DNA of 32,650 nucleotides from Micromonospora endophytica (GTDB taxonomy: Bacteria; Actinomycetota; Actinomycetes; Mycobacteriales; Micromonosporaceae): positions 1 through 32,650 of the forward strand of contig NZ_POTX01000041.1 of NCBI RefSeq assembly GCF_003236305.1. Reading direction: 5' to 3'. The translations under genes were made by a program, and so were the position numbers. The notes under the pieces are model-generated. The model worked only from the letters and a program-made list of their open reading frames with translations, was not told where the DNA came from and searched no databases. This document shows positions 8,716-18,019 of the stretch, one piece after another. Positions within the stretch are counted from its first letter, which is position 1; every line of letters starts with the position of its first letter.

Positions 8716-10202
8716 GGCTTGATCACCTCCGTGGGGGCACCGTGCAGTTGCTCGGGCGGCCCGCCGGCGGGGCGGTTCACCTTGCCGCCGGTACCGGTGA
8801 CCGGGCGACGCCCGGCGTCGGAGACCCGCAGCAACACCGCGATGAGCAGCCAGTTCGCCATCAGCGACGAGCCACCGGCGGAGAGGAACGGGGTGGTCTG
8901 ACCGGTGAGCGGGATCAGCTTGCTGATCCCGCCGACGATCACGAAGACCTGGAGCGCGAGGGTGAAGGCCAGGCCGCCGGCGAGCAGCTTGCCGAAGGAG
9001 TCGCGCACCGCCAGGGCGGCTCGCAGCCCCCGCTCGACGATCAGCAGGTAGATCACCAGCAGCGCGGAGAGACCGAAGAGGCCGATCTCCTCGCCGATGC
9101 CGGCGAAGATGAAGTCGTTCTGCACCTCGGGCAGCAGCAGCGGCTGGCCAGCGCCCGGACCAGCCCCGAACAACCCGCCGCTGCCGAGCGCGAGCAACCC
9201 CTGCACCAACTGGTAGCCCTCGTCGTACGGCTTGGCGAACGGGTCGAGCCAGATGTCCGCCCGCAGGTAGAAGTTGGCGAACGGCCCGCCGACCGACCTA
9301 CCGAGCACGTAGGCGAGGTAGGCACCGCCGAAGAAGAGGACCAGGCCGATGAGCAGCCAGCTGACCCGTTCGGTGGCGATGTAGACGGTGGCCACGAACA
9401 TGCCGAAGTAGAGCAGCGAGGTGCCCAGGTCCTTCTCGAAGACCAGGACCAGCAGGCTGATCACCCAGACCACCAGCACCGGCCCGAGGTCCCGGCCGCG
9501 CGGGAAGTCGATGCCGAGGAACCGGTGGCTGGCCAGCGACAGCACCTCGCGCTTGCGGACCAGGTAGTAGGCGAAGAAGACGAGCAGGGCGAGCTTGGCG
9601 AACTCACCGGGCTGGATGGAGAAGCTGCCGATGCGTACCCAGAGCTTGGCACCGTTGATCTCGGAGATGCTGGCCGGCAGCACCGCCGGGAGCATGACCA
9701 GGATGATGCCGGCCAGGCCCAGGGTGTACGCGTACCGCGAGATCGACCGGTGGTCCCGCATCAGGGCCAGCAGCCCGCCCGCGAGGATCACCGAGACCAG
9801 AGTCCAGGCCAGTTGCCGGCCGCCGGTGCCGGCGAAGGTGGCCAGGTCGGCCCGGTCCTCGGGGGCGGCCTTGGCCAGATCCAGCCGATGCAGGAAGCCG
9901 ACCCCGAGTCCGTTGAGCAGGGCGACCGCCGGCAGCAGCACCGGGTCGGCGAACGGTGCCAGGAAACGGATCACCAGGTGGATGCCGAGGAACACCCCGG
10001 TGATCGCCGCAGCCGGCACCCAGAAGGTGGGCGTGATCGTGTCGAGCACGTTCGCCTCGACCATCGCGCCGTACGCGGCGACCATGGCCATCGCCAGCAA
10101 CAGCAACGACAGTTCGGCGTTGCGCCGGGATCGGGCCAGGCGTACGCCGGATCGCTCGTCCGCGGTTGCGGGCGAGGTTGCCGGGGTGGCCGCTGCGGTC
10201 AC
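8712..10202 (-). CDS. rodA: SEDS peptidoglycan glycosyltransferase RodA/FtsW family
   Basis: 496 residues with about a dozen hydrophobic helices. It polymerises lipid II into glycan strands together with PbpA. Family motifs include the segment around FEKDLGTSLL and, in the large periplasmic loop/helix, NDFIFAGIGEE, whose Asp corresponds to the essential SEDS aspartate. The chosen start is GTG at 10202, with an AAGGA ribosome-binding site 5 bases upstream and 26 bases after the pstP stop. A longer reading frame upstream runs through pstP in another frame and is not credible. The C-terminus has a short Pro/Gly-rich cytoplasmic tail ending at the pbpA overlap. Confidence 0.96.
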   Translation of the reverse strand: MTAAATPATSPATADERSGVRLARSRRNAELSLLLLAMAMVAAYGAMVEANVLDTITPTFWVPAAAITGVFLGIHLVIRFLAPFADPVLLPAVALLNGLGVGFLHRLDLAKAAPEDRADLATFAGTGGRQLAWTLVSVILAGGLLALMRDHRSISRYAYTLGLAGIILVMLPAVLPASISEINGAKLWVRIGSFSIQPGEFAKLALLVFFAYYLVRKREVLSLASHRFLGIDFPRGRDLGPVLVVWVISLLVLVFEKDLGTSLLYFGMFVATVYIATERVSWLLIGLVLFFGGAYLAYVLGRSVGGPFANFYLRADIWLDPFAKPYDEGYQLVQGLLALGSGGLFGAGPGAGQPLLLPEVQNDFIFAGIGEEIGLFGLSALLVIYLLIVERGLRAALAVRDSFGKLLAGGLAFTLALQVFVIVGGISKLIPLTGQTTPFLSAGGSSLMANWLLIAVLLRVSDAGRRPVTGTGGKVNRPAGGPPEQLHGAPTEVIKP

Positions 10203-10228
10203 GATCGTCCTTGGGGAGAAGCCGGGGC

Positions 10229-11677
10229 CTACTCGGGCGACCGGCAGGCCGCCGGATCGACCGTGGGCGTGAAGGTGTCGACGGGCGGGGCGTCCGGCGT
10301 ACTGGCCGGCGGCGCCACCGAGCCGCCGTTGGGCGTTGGTGCGGCACTGTCCACCGCGGTCGGCGAACCCGCCGCAGCGCTCGGTGCCCGCGAGGGCTCC
10401 CGTCCCGTCGGGCTGGGACTGGGGCTCGGGCTCGGCGTCGGTGCCGGGGTGGGCGGGCAGATCGGCTTGAGGTTGACGTTCGTCGGAGTGTCCGACGTCA
10501 GCTCCGCCAGTCGCCGTTCCGCGTCCGGCTGGCTCTTGGCCGGGATGCCCTGCTTGACCTGCTCCTGCGCGGCGAGAGTGAGGTCGTCCAACTGGGCGCT
10601 GCTCTTCGAGTGCACGCTGGAGAGGTCCATGCCGGCGATCTGGCCCTGGATGCCACGGAACACCGCGACCTGGCCGTCGTCGGTCGCGCCGACGTAGTAC
10701 TGCCGCTGGGTGTAGCTCCACCCCGCGAACACGCCGCCGCCGACGAGCACCATCAGTGCGGTGGTCATGGCGAGCGCGCGCAGCGGACGGCGGCGGGCCT
10801 CCGGCTCGTCGTCGTTGCCGACCGGCTCCTCGGGAGCGGGCGGTCGGGGAGCGGAGAGCGCCGAGGCTCGGGCAGCGGGCGTGGAGTCGTCGGCCGAGGT
10901 CGCCATGCCGCGGTCGCGCGCGGCAGCGCCGCCGACGATCGGGGCGGCCTCGACGATGTCCCGGTCGGTCGCGTCAGCGATGATCACGGTGATGTTGTCC
11001 GGGCCACCGCCACGCAGGGCGAGCTGGACGAGCCGCTCGACGCACTGCTGCGGGTCGGCGTACTCACGCATGGTCTCGCCGATGGTCTCCGCGCTGACCA
11101 CGCCGGAGAGGCCGTCGGAACAGATCAGATAGCGGTCGCCGGGCAACACCTGACGGACGGAGTATTCCGGGTCGATGTCGCGGCCGTCGAGAGCCCGGGT
11201 GAGCAGCGAGCGCTGGGGGTGGCTGCTCGCCTCCTCCGGGCTGATCCGGCCTTCGTCGACGAGCATCTGGACGTAGGTGTCGTCCTTGGTGATCTGCGCG
11301 AACTCGCCTTCACGCAGCAGGTAGGCCCGCGAGTCGCCGATGTGGACCATCCCCAGCTTGCTGCCGGAGAAGAGAGCCGCGGTCAGCGTGGTGCCCATCC
11401 CCTCCATCTGCGGGTTGGCGTCCACTGTCGCGCGGAGCTGCTGATTGGCGGTGCCCACCGCGGAGCGGAGGGCGTCGAGCAGGGCGTCACCCGGGACGTC
11501 CTCGTCCAGCGGTGCCATGGCACCGATAACGATGTTGCTCGCGACGTCACCGGCGGCCATGCCGCCCATGCCGTCGGCGACGGCGAGTAGCCGCGGTCCG
11601 GCGTAGACGGAATCCTGGTTACCGTCTCGGATCAGACCGCGGTCGCTGTGGGCCGCATAGCGCAGGGTCAGAGTCAT
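10229..11677 (-). CDS. pstP: PP2C-type Ser/Thr protein phosphatase PstP
   Basis: 482 residues. Metal-dependent phosphatase that reverses PknA/PknB phosphorylation. The N-terminal PP2C domain (about residues 1-235) carries the metal ligands Asp18 (RDGNQD) and Asp35 (ADGMGG), plus HIGDSR, SDG with Asp188 and GGGPDN with Asp227. A cytoplasmic linker, one transmembrane helix (about 293-315) and an extracytoplasmic region follow. The protein ends in a Pro/Ser/Thr-rich tail of about 80 residues. The architecture is that of mycobacterial PstP (Rv0018c). ATG at 11677 overlaps the fhaB stop as ATGA. Confidence 0.96.
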   Translation of the reverse strand: MTLTLRYAAHSDRGLIRDGNQDSVYAGPRLLAVADGMGGMAAGDVASNIVIGAMAPLDEDVPGDALLDALRSAVGTANQQLRATVDANPQMEGMGTTLTAALFSGSKLGMVHIGDSRAYLLREGEFAQITKDDTYVQMLVDEGRISPEEASSHPQRSLLTRALDGRDIDPEYSVRQVLPGDRYLICSDGLSGVVSAETIGETMREYADPQQCVERLVQLALRGGGPDNITVIIADATDRDIVEAAPIVGGAAARDRGMATSADDSTPAARASALSAPRPPAPEEPVGNDDEPEARRRPLRALAMTTALMVLVGGGVFAGWSYTQRQYYVGATDDGQVAVFRGIQGQIAGMDLSSVHSKSSAQLDDLTLAAQEQVKQGIPAKSQPDAERRLAELTSDTPTNVNLKPICPPTPAPTPSPSPSPSPTGREPSRAPSAAAGSPTAVDSAAPTPNGGSVAPPASTPDAPPVDTFTPTVDPAACRSPE

Positions 11678-12162
11678 GGCCGTAATTCGAGAGAGGTGCG
11701 GCCGATCCGGATCGGCACGCCGAGGGGGACGGGGGTTGGTCCGGTGACCTTAGCGCGATCGAGGTACGTCCCGTTAGTCGAACCCAGGTCCTCGACGAAC
11801 CATTGTCCGTCGCGCGGGACGAGTCGGGCGTGTCGTGCGGATGCGTAGTCGTCGGTGATGACGAGCGTCGAGTCCTCGGCGCGACCGATGGTGATCTGTG
11901 CTTCGCCCAGCGTGATCCGGGTGCCGGCGAGCTGTCCTGCGGTCACCACCAACTGGTGCGCCGCGCGACCTCGCTTCACTTTTGCCGGCTTCGCGGTCGC
12001 CTGGCCGGTCGAGGCGCCCACTGCCCGGGGCGCGGCCACCAACCGACCCGAACGGGCCCCCGCGAAGAGGTCCCGGCGGATCACACCGACCACGGTGAAC
12101 ACGAAGATCCACAGCAGGACGAGAAACCCGAACCGGGCGACGGTGATGACGAGTTCCGGCAA
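11674..12162 (-). CDS. fhaB: FHA-domain membrane protein FhaB (FipA)
   Basis: 162 residues. One N-terminal transmembrane helix (about residues 5-27), a basic linker, then a forkhead-associated domain (about 85-160) with the phosphothreonine-binding motifs GRAEDS, SARHARL and STNGTYL. It reads threonine phosphorylation by PknA/PknB; mycobacterial FhaB links FtsZ and FtsQ at the septum. The start is an uncommon TTG at 12162. It gives an N-terminus (PELVITVARFGFLVLLW) aligning with the mycobacterial one, and no ATG or GTG nearby fits. Only 6 bases separate it from the fhaA stop. Confidence 0.92.
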   Translation of the reverse strand: MPELVITVARFGFLVLLWIFVFTVVGVIRRDLFAGARSGRLVAAPRAVGASTGQATAKPAKVKRGRAAHQLVVTAGQLAGTRITLGEAQITIGRAEDSTLVITDDYASARHARLVPRDGQWFVEDLGSTNGTYLDRAKVTGPTPVPLGVPIRIGRTSLELRP

Positions 12163-12168
12163 GGCGAC

Positions 12169-12951
12169 TCAGCCGTCCACGCGGAAGGTCAGGGTGGTGG
12201 TGCCGAGCTGGATCATGTCACCGGGGTTCAGCGCCACGGCGGAGACCCGCTGGCCGTTCACCATGGTGCCGTTGGTCGAGCCCAGATCGGTGAGCACCAC
12301 CTGGCCGCCGTCGAAGTCCAGCCGGGCGTGCCGGCGGGAGATGCCGACGTCCGGCAGGCGCAGGTTGGCCTGGTCGCCCCGACCGATCACGGTCGAGCCC
12401 ATCTGGAGGGGATAGGTACGGCCGTCACCGGAGATCAGCCGAACGTTGCGTCCGCCACCGTGACCCGGCGGCGGGCCGTAGCCGCCACCCTGGTCGTACG
12501 AGGGGTAACCGGGCGGGCCGGCGTCGTATCCGGGCGGGCCGGCGTCGTAACCGGGTGCCGAGACCGGGGCGACGTCACCACCGGTGTAGACCTCGGCCGT
12601 GACCCGGAACATGCCGGTGTCCAGCCCTTCTCCCCGCTCGATCTCGACGATCACGTCGCCGTAGACCGTCCAGGCCTGCTCGCCGATGAACTCCGCCTGC
12701 GACTGGGCCAGTTCCTGGGCCAGCGCGGCGGCGTACGGCGCCAACCGACTGTGGTCGTAGGGCGAGAGATCGATCACGTAGCGGTTGGGCACCAACGTGC
12801 GCCCCCCGGCCAGGATGGCCTTGTGCGCCTCGGCCTCCCGCTGCATGGCGTTGAGGATCTCCACAGGGTGCACCACCCCTTTGAAGACCTTGGCGAAGGC
12901 CCCTTCGACCAGGCCTTCTAGACGCTTCTCGAAGCGTTGCAGCACGCTCAC
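12169..12951 (-). CDS. fhaA: FhaA: DUF3662 plus C-terminal FHA domain
   Basis: 260 residues from GTG at 12951. That start has a strong GAGGAG-type ribosome-binding site a few bases upstream and gives VSVLQRFEKRLEGLVEGAF, matching the usual start in related actinobacteria. An in-frame ATG at 12978 would add nine residues but reads through the binding site. The N-terminal DUF3662 domain spans about 1-125. A short Gly/Tyr/Pro linker follows with a repeated GYDAGPP unit, then an FHA domain (about 175-258) with GRGDQA, SRRHARL and STNGTMV. The mycobacterial homologue is about twice as long, the difference being mainly the linker. In mycobacteria FhaA binds the phosphorylated MviN pseudokinase domain and restrains wall synthesis. 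First gene of the operon. Confidence 0.94.
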   Translation of the reverse strand: MSVLQRFEKRLEGLVEGAFAKVFKGVVHPVEILNAMQREAEAHKAILAGGRTLVPNRYVIDLSPYDHSRLAPYAAALAQELAQSQAEFIGEQAWTVYGDVIVEIERGEGLDTGMFRVTAEVYTGGDVAPVSAPGYDAGPPGYDAGPPGYPSYDQGGGYGPPPGHGGGRNVRLISGDGRTYPLQMGSTVIGRGDQANLRLPDVGISRRHARLDFDGGQVVLTDLGSTNGTMVNGQRVSAVALNPGDMIQLGTTTLTFRVDG

Positions 12952-13100
12952 CGGCTCCTCCTCGGGTCCCGAGGACATGATGGTATCCGCCCAGGGCGCA
13001 CGCAGCTCACACGCCGCTCTGCTGGCAGGCCACAGCCCGTTCGGATGGTTTGGCGATCCTCGTGCTACTCTTTCGTCCGCCACGAACGGTAACCGCTGTC

Positions 13101-13123
13101 CGCAGCGAATGCCATTCGCGGCG
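13101..13123. promoter_or_regulatory. Inverted repeat between divergent fhaA and tRNA-Leu
   Basis: The core GCGAAT (13105-13110), GCC spacer, ATTCGC (13114-13119) is perfect. Outer bases CGC and GCG also pair, with one mismatch between. It lies over the candidate -35 region of the tRNA promoter and about 150 bases upstream of the fhaA start. It could be an operator serving either direction. It is unlikely to be a terminator, as no gene ends here. Confidence 0.4.
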
Positions 13124-13144
13124 ATGACCAGGGCCGCGTAATAT
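13115..13144 (+). promoter_or_regulatory. Candidate promoter for tRNA-Leu
   Basis: TAATAT at 13139-13144 fits the actinobacterial TANNNT -10 box. TTCGCG at 13115-13120, 18 bases upstream, is a weak -35. The predicted start would lie about 55 bases before the tRNA. The AT-rich hexamer stands out in its GC-rich surroundings. Confidence 0.4.
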
Positions 13145-13205
13145 GGCCGAGGCCCGCTGGGGACAGCGGGACCGGCACGGATTACGCTTCCGACGGTCGG
13201 GCCAC

Positions 13206-13291
13206 GGGGAAGTGGCGGAATGGCAGACGCGCACGGTTCAGGTCCGTGTGCCCGAAAGGGCGTGGGGGTTCAACTCCCCCCTTCCCCACCA
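13206..13291 (+). tRNA. tRNA-Leu (anticodon CAG)
   Basis: Acceptor stem GGGGAAG (13206-13212) pairs with CTTCCCC (13281-13287), with discriminator A at 13288 and an encoded CCA at 13289-13291. The anticodon stem CACGG/CCGTG carries a seven-base loop with CAG at 13239-13241, reading CUG leucine codons. A long variable arm (CCC GAAA GGG) identifies a class II tRNA. The T arm GGGGG/CCCCC has a TTCAACT loop. M. tuberculosis has a tRNA-Leu gene at the same place next to fhaA. Confidence 0.97.
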
Positions 13292-13295
13292 CAGA

Positions 13296-13325
13296 CGAGG
13301 GCTCCGCGGCGACGCGGGGCCCTCG
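13296..13325 (+). terminator. tRNA-Leu terminator hairpin
   Basis: Five bases after the CCA end, CGAGGGC (13296-13302) pairs with GCCCTCG (13319-13325). Five more inner pairs follow, including one G-T, giving a 12-bp stem with a 6-base loop. There is no clear T-run. The position directly after the tRNA makes termination the natural reading. Confidence 0.7.
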
Positions 13326-13398
13326 CTCCGTATCGGGGCGTTCCGGACGTCACGCTATGCTCCGATGGTTTCTGCCTCCGACGCACCAGGAGTGGCTC

Positions 13399-14472
13399 GT
13401 GAGTGTCGCGTTCGTGACCGGGTCGGGCGGGCTGATCGGCTCCGAGGCGGTCCGGCACTTCGCCGGCCTCGGCCTGGACGTGGTCGGCATCGACAACGAC
13501 ATGCGGCAGGAGTTCTTCGGCGAGGAGGCGTCCACCGCGTGGAACGTCCGCCGGCTGACCGACGAGCTGGGTGCGGCGTACTCGCACCACAGCATCGACA
13601 TCCGGGACCGGGGCGCGCTGGGCGCGCTGTTCAAGCGGTACGGCCGGGACGTGGCCGTGGTGATCCACACCGCCGCGCAACCCTCGCACGACTGGGCCGT
13701 ACGCGATCCGTTCACCGACTTCGACGTGAACGCCGCCGGCACCCTGAACGTGCTCCAGAACGTCCGCGAGCACTGCATCGAGGCGCCGGTCATCCACTGC
13801 TCGACGAACAAGGTCTACGGCGACCGGCCGAACAGCCTGCCCCTGGTCGAGCTGGAAACCCGGTGGGAGATCGAGCCGGGCCACCCGTACGAGCAGGGCA
13901 TCCGCGAGGACATGTCGATCGACGCCTGCCTGCACTCGATCTTCGGTGCCTCGAAGGTCGCCGCGGACGTGATGGTGCAGGAGTACGGCAGGTACTTCGA
14001 CATGCGTACCGCCTGCTTCCGGGGCGGGACGCTCACCGGTCCGGCCCACTCGGCGACCGAGCTGCACGGCTTCCTCGGCTATGTGATGCGGGCCAACATG
14101 GAACGCCGGACGTACAAGATCTTCGGATATCAGGGCAAGCAGGTGCGGGACGCGATCCACAGCTCGGACGTGGTCTCCGCGTTCGAGGCGTTCTTCCGCA
14201 ACCCGCGCTCGGCGGCCGTCTACAACCTGGGCGGCGGCCGGCACTCGAACACCTCGAACCGGGAGGCGTTCGCCCTGGCCGAGCAGATCACCGGCGAGGA
14301 GATGGTCACCGAGTACGTCGAGGCGAACCGGATCGGTGACCACAAGTGGTGGATCGGCTCCAACGAGGCGTTCCAGGCCGACTACCCGGACTGGAAGCAG
14401 GTCTACGACGTACCAATGATCATGCGTGAGATCTACGAGGCCAACATGGACAAGTGGGTGCCGGCGGCGTGA
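13399..14472 (+). CDS. NAD-dependent epimerase/dehydratase (extended SDR, CDP-paratose 2-epimerase-like)
   Basis: 357 residues. GTG start at 13399 with AGGAG at 13388-13392. An N-terminal Rossmann fold has [12 protein letters not shown] (residues 6-17), with Asp32 after the second strand and the conserved CSTNKVYG at 134-141. The catalytic motif, YxxxK in classical SDRs, reads Phe182-Gly-Ala-Ser-Lys186 here. The C-terminal part ([30 protein letters not shown]) is like sugar-nucleotide epimerases of the CDP-paratose 2-epimerase group. The substrate cannot be read off; a nucleotide-activated sugar is expected. The following glycosyltransferase gene overlaps its stop by four bases, so the two probably act in one surface-glycan or glycolipid pathway. 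Confidence 0.88.
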   Translation: MSVAFVTGSGGLIGSEAVRHFAGLGLDVVGIDNDMRQEFFGEEASTAWNVRRLTDELGAAYSHHSIDIRDRGALGALFKRYGRDVAVVIHTAAQPSHDWAVRDPFTDFDVNAAGTLNVLQNVREHCIEAPVIHCSTNKVYGDRPNSLPLVELETRWEIEPGHPYEQGIREDMSIDACLHSIFGASKVAADVMVQEYGRYFDMRTACFRGGTLTGPAHSATELHGFLGYVMRANMERRTYKIFGYQGKQVRDAIHSSDVVSAFEAFFRNPRSAAVYNLGGGRHSNTSNREAFALAEQITGEEMVTEYVEANRIGDHKWWIGSNEAFQADYPDWKQVYDVPMIMREIYEANMDKWVPAA

Positions 14473-15266
14473 GAAAGCGGAATGTGCTCGGCGTCCTGGT
14501 GGACGCCACCGATTACGCGGAAGCCACCGAGCAGGTGGTGGCCGCGGCGCAGGAACGCCGCCCGCTGGCGCTGACCGCGCTCGCCGTGCACGGCGTGATG
14601 ACCGGGGTGCTGGACCGGGCGCACAACGCCCGGCTCAACTCCTTCGACGTGGTGACTCCGGACGGTCAGCCGGTGCGCTGGGCGTTGAACCTGCTGCACG
14701 GTGCCGGGCTCACCGACCGGGTCTACGGGCCGACGCTGACCCTGCACGTGCTCTCCCGCTTCGCCGACGAGGGACTACCGGTCTACCTGTACGGCTCCAC
14801 CGACGAGACGCTCGCGCGGCTCATCCCGGCCCTGGAGCGGATGTTCCCGGCCCTGAAGATCGCCGGAGTCGAGTCGTCCAAGTTCCGCGCCGTACGGCCG
14901 GGTGAGGACGTCGAGATCGCCGACCGGATCAAGGCCAGCGGAGCCCGACTCGTGCTGGTCGGGCTGGGCTGCCCCCGCCAGGAGGTCTTCACGTACGCGA
15001 TGCGTCCGCTGCTGGACATGCCGATGATGGCGGTCGGCGCTGCCTTCGACTACCACGCGGGGTTGCTGCGGCAGCCGCCGCCGTGGATGCAGCGGGCCGG
15101 GCTGGAGTGGTTCTGGCGGCTCGGGCTGGAACCGAAGCGGCTGTGGCGGCGCTACGTGATCCTCAATCCGGCGTACCTGGCCCGGTTGTTCGCGCAGAAG
15201 ACCGGGCTGTGGAAGGCGCGGCCACCCGCACCGGCCACCGAACGGCCGACCGGCTTCGCGGTCTGA
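14469..15266 (+). CDS. WecG/TagA/CpsF-family glycosyltransferase (GT26)
   Basis: 265 residues. It transfers a sugar (in known members N-acetylmannosamine or its uronic acid) to a lipid-linked acceptor at the membrane. The start is GTG at 14469, overlapping the epimerase stop as GTGA; a GTG 15 bases earlier is possible. Family motifs include TPDGQPV with Asp65, the equivalent of the proposed catalytic Asp of TagA, and Thr36. Others are [15 protein letters not shown] and [10 protein letters not shown]. The C-terminal segment is basic and aromatic ([16 protein letters not shown]), as in TagA, where this part promotes membrane association. Together with the epimerase it suggests synthesis of a secondary wall or envelope glycan. 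Confidence 0.92.
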   Translation: MRKRNVLGVLVDATDYAEATEQVVAAAQERRPLALTALAVHGVMTGVLDRAHNARLNSFDVVTPDGQPVRWALNLLHGAGLTDRVYGPTLTLHVLSRFADEGLPVYLYGSTDETLARLIPALERMFPALKIAGVESSKFRAVRPGEDVEIADRIKASGARLVLVGLGCPRQEVFTYAMRPLLDMPMMAVGAAFDYHAGLLRQPPPWMQRAGLEWFWRLGLEPKRLWRRYVILNPAYLARLFAQKTGLWKARPPAPATERPTGFAV

Positions 15267-15272
15267 GCGTAC

Positions 15273-15310
15273 GGCCAACGGGCCCCGGGAAGCTCCCGGA
15301 GCCCGTGGCC
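15273..15310. terminator. Bidirectional terminator between the glycosyltransferase and subtilisin genes
   Basis: ACGGGC (15278-15283) and CCGGGA (15285-15290) pair with TCCCGG (15294-15299) and GCCCGT (15301-15306), leaving one C/A mismatch and a three-base loop. With one bulged A the outer GGCC (15273-15276)/GGCC (15307-15310) extends it to about 16 bp. It lies between two convergent stops. Confidence 0.75.
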
Positions 15311-15320
15311 GCCGCCGACG

Positions 15321-17195
<1,875 letters not shown>

Positions 17196-17245
17196 CTTCC
17201 TACCTCCCTCTGACCGGCGCCGATCGTCCACCTACTCGTGGCAGG

Positions 17246-17267
17246 TTGATCGATAACTGCCGATCAA
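17246..17267. promoter_or_regulatory. Perfect 7-bp inverted repeat upstream of the protease gene
   Basis: TTGATCG (17246-17252) and CGATCAA (17261-17267) are separated by 8 bases and lie 51-72 bases upstream of the protease ATG. No other gene end is near, so an operator for a dimeric regulator is the best guess. It also lies 150 bases upstream of the divergent membrane-protein gene. Confidence 0.4.
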
Positions 17268-17416
17268 GGTGAGGGTAATGGGGTGCGTGCGGAGAGTTAA
17301 ACATGCCGAATTCCCCATAACACCGGCGGGATGGTGTCCCCTACGGGACCGGTACGGGGATGAACCGGGGGTGGGCCCGGATTCGACAGACGTGAAAACG
17401 GGAAAGGCTCAACAAC

Positions 17417-18019
17417 ATGCAGAGCCACCTCGCCCTCCTGATTCCGGTCGCCGCCGTGTGGTGGGTCGCCGGGTATCTCGCCGACGGATTGCCCCGGATG
17501 GCCCATGCCCGCGGGCTCCGCCGGCACGCCGGCTGGTTGCTCGCGTTGACCCTGGCCGGGCTCAGCCTGACGGTTGCTCTGCCGATCGCCGGCTTGGCCA
17601 CCGCCGGCGCGACAGTGGCGGACCGGGCCGCCGGCGGACTGGCGCTGGCCGCCGTTCCCGCGCTGGTGGTAGCGGTCTGCACCGTACGCCGGTTGCGACG
17701 GCTCCGGGCTGGGGCGGTTGCGCTGGCCGTCGCGCCCCGGACCCCGGCTCCGCACGGATTGCGCGCCGCAGCCGCCCACCCGCTGATCGGGCTGCCGTTG
17801 CAGGTGACCGGGCTGGCGCTGGTGCCGGCCGTGATCGCGGCCAGCGGCGCCGGTCAACTCCTCGGGCCGGGGGCGGCCGGGCCCGCCGTCACGGTCGGGG
17901 CGCTGGGCGTCGCCGCCATCGGCGTACGCCACGCGCTGCGTCACAACCGGCTCGCCGAGCGGGCCATGCCCCAGCGGGCGACGGCCTCAGCGCGTTCGGC
18001 CGGCGCTCTGCACGTATAG
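17417..18019 (+). CDS. Polytopic membrane protein of unknown function
   Basis: 200 residues, ATG at 17417 preceded by GGAAAGG. About five hydrophobic segments: residues 4-24, 40-62, 70-92, 118-142 and 150-168. A short basic loop (TVRRLRRLR) precedes an Ala/Pro stretch. No domain is recognised. High GC at third codon positions and a usable ribosome-binding site support it as real. The last 33 bases overlap the 3' end of the convergent 133-residue protein gene, so one of the two stops may be less constrained. Divergent from the protease gene across 221 bases. Confidence 0.65.
   Translation: MQSHLALLIPVAAVWWVAGYLADGLPRMAHARGLRRHAGWLLALTLAGLSLTVALPIAGLATAGATVADRAAGGLALAAVPALVVAVCTVRRLRRLRAGAVALAVAPRTPAPHGLRAAAAHPLIGLPLQVTGLALVPAVIAASGAGQLLGPGAAGPAVTVGALGVAAIGVRHALRHNRLAERAMPQRATASARSAGALHV

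Noticed and set aside
8706..10697. 663-codon open frame on the + strand opposite rodA
   Set aside because: The translation is dominated by Asp, Glu, Gln, Gly, Arg and His without hydrophobic cores, and it lies fully antisense to rodA with intact SEDS motifs. Long antisense frames are expected at this GC content.
10203..10721. N-terminal extension of rodA
   Set aside because: It runs through the pstP 3' region; the GTG at 10202 has a good ribosome-binding site and gives the normal length.
17417..18019. 200-residue membrane protein as a transporter or holin
   Set aside because: No family motif supports either; kept as unknown.
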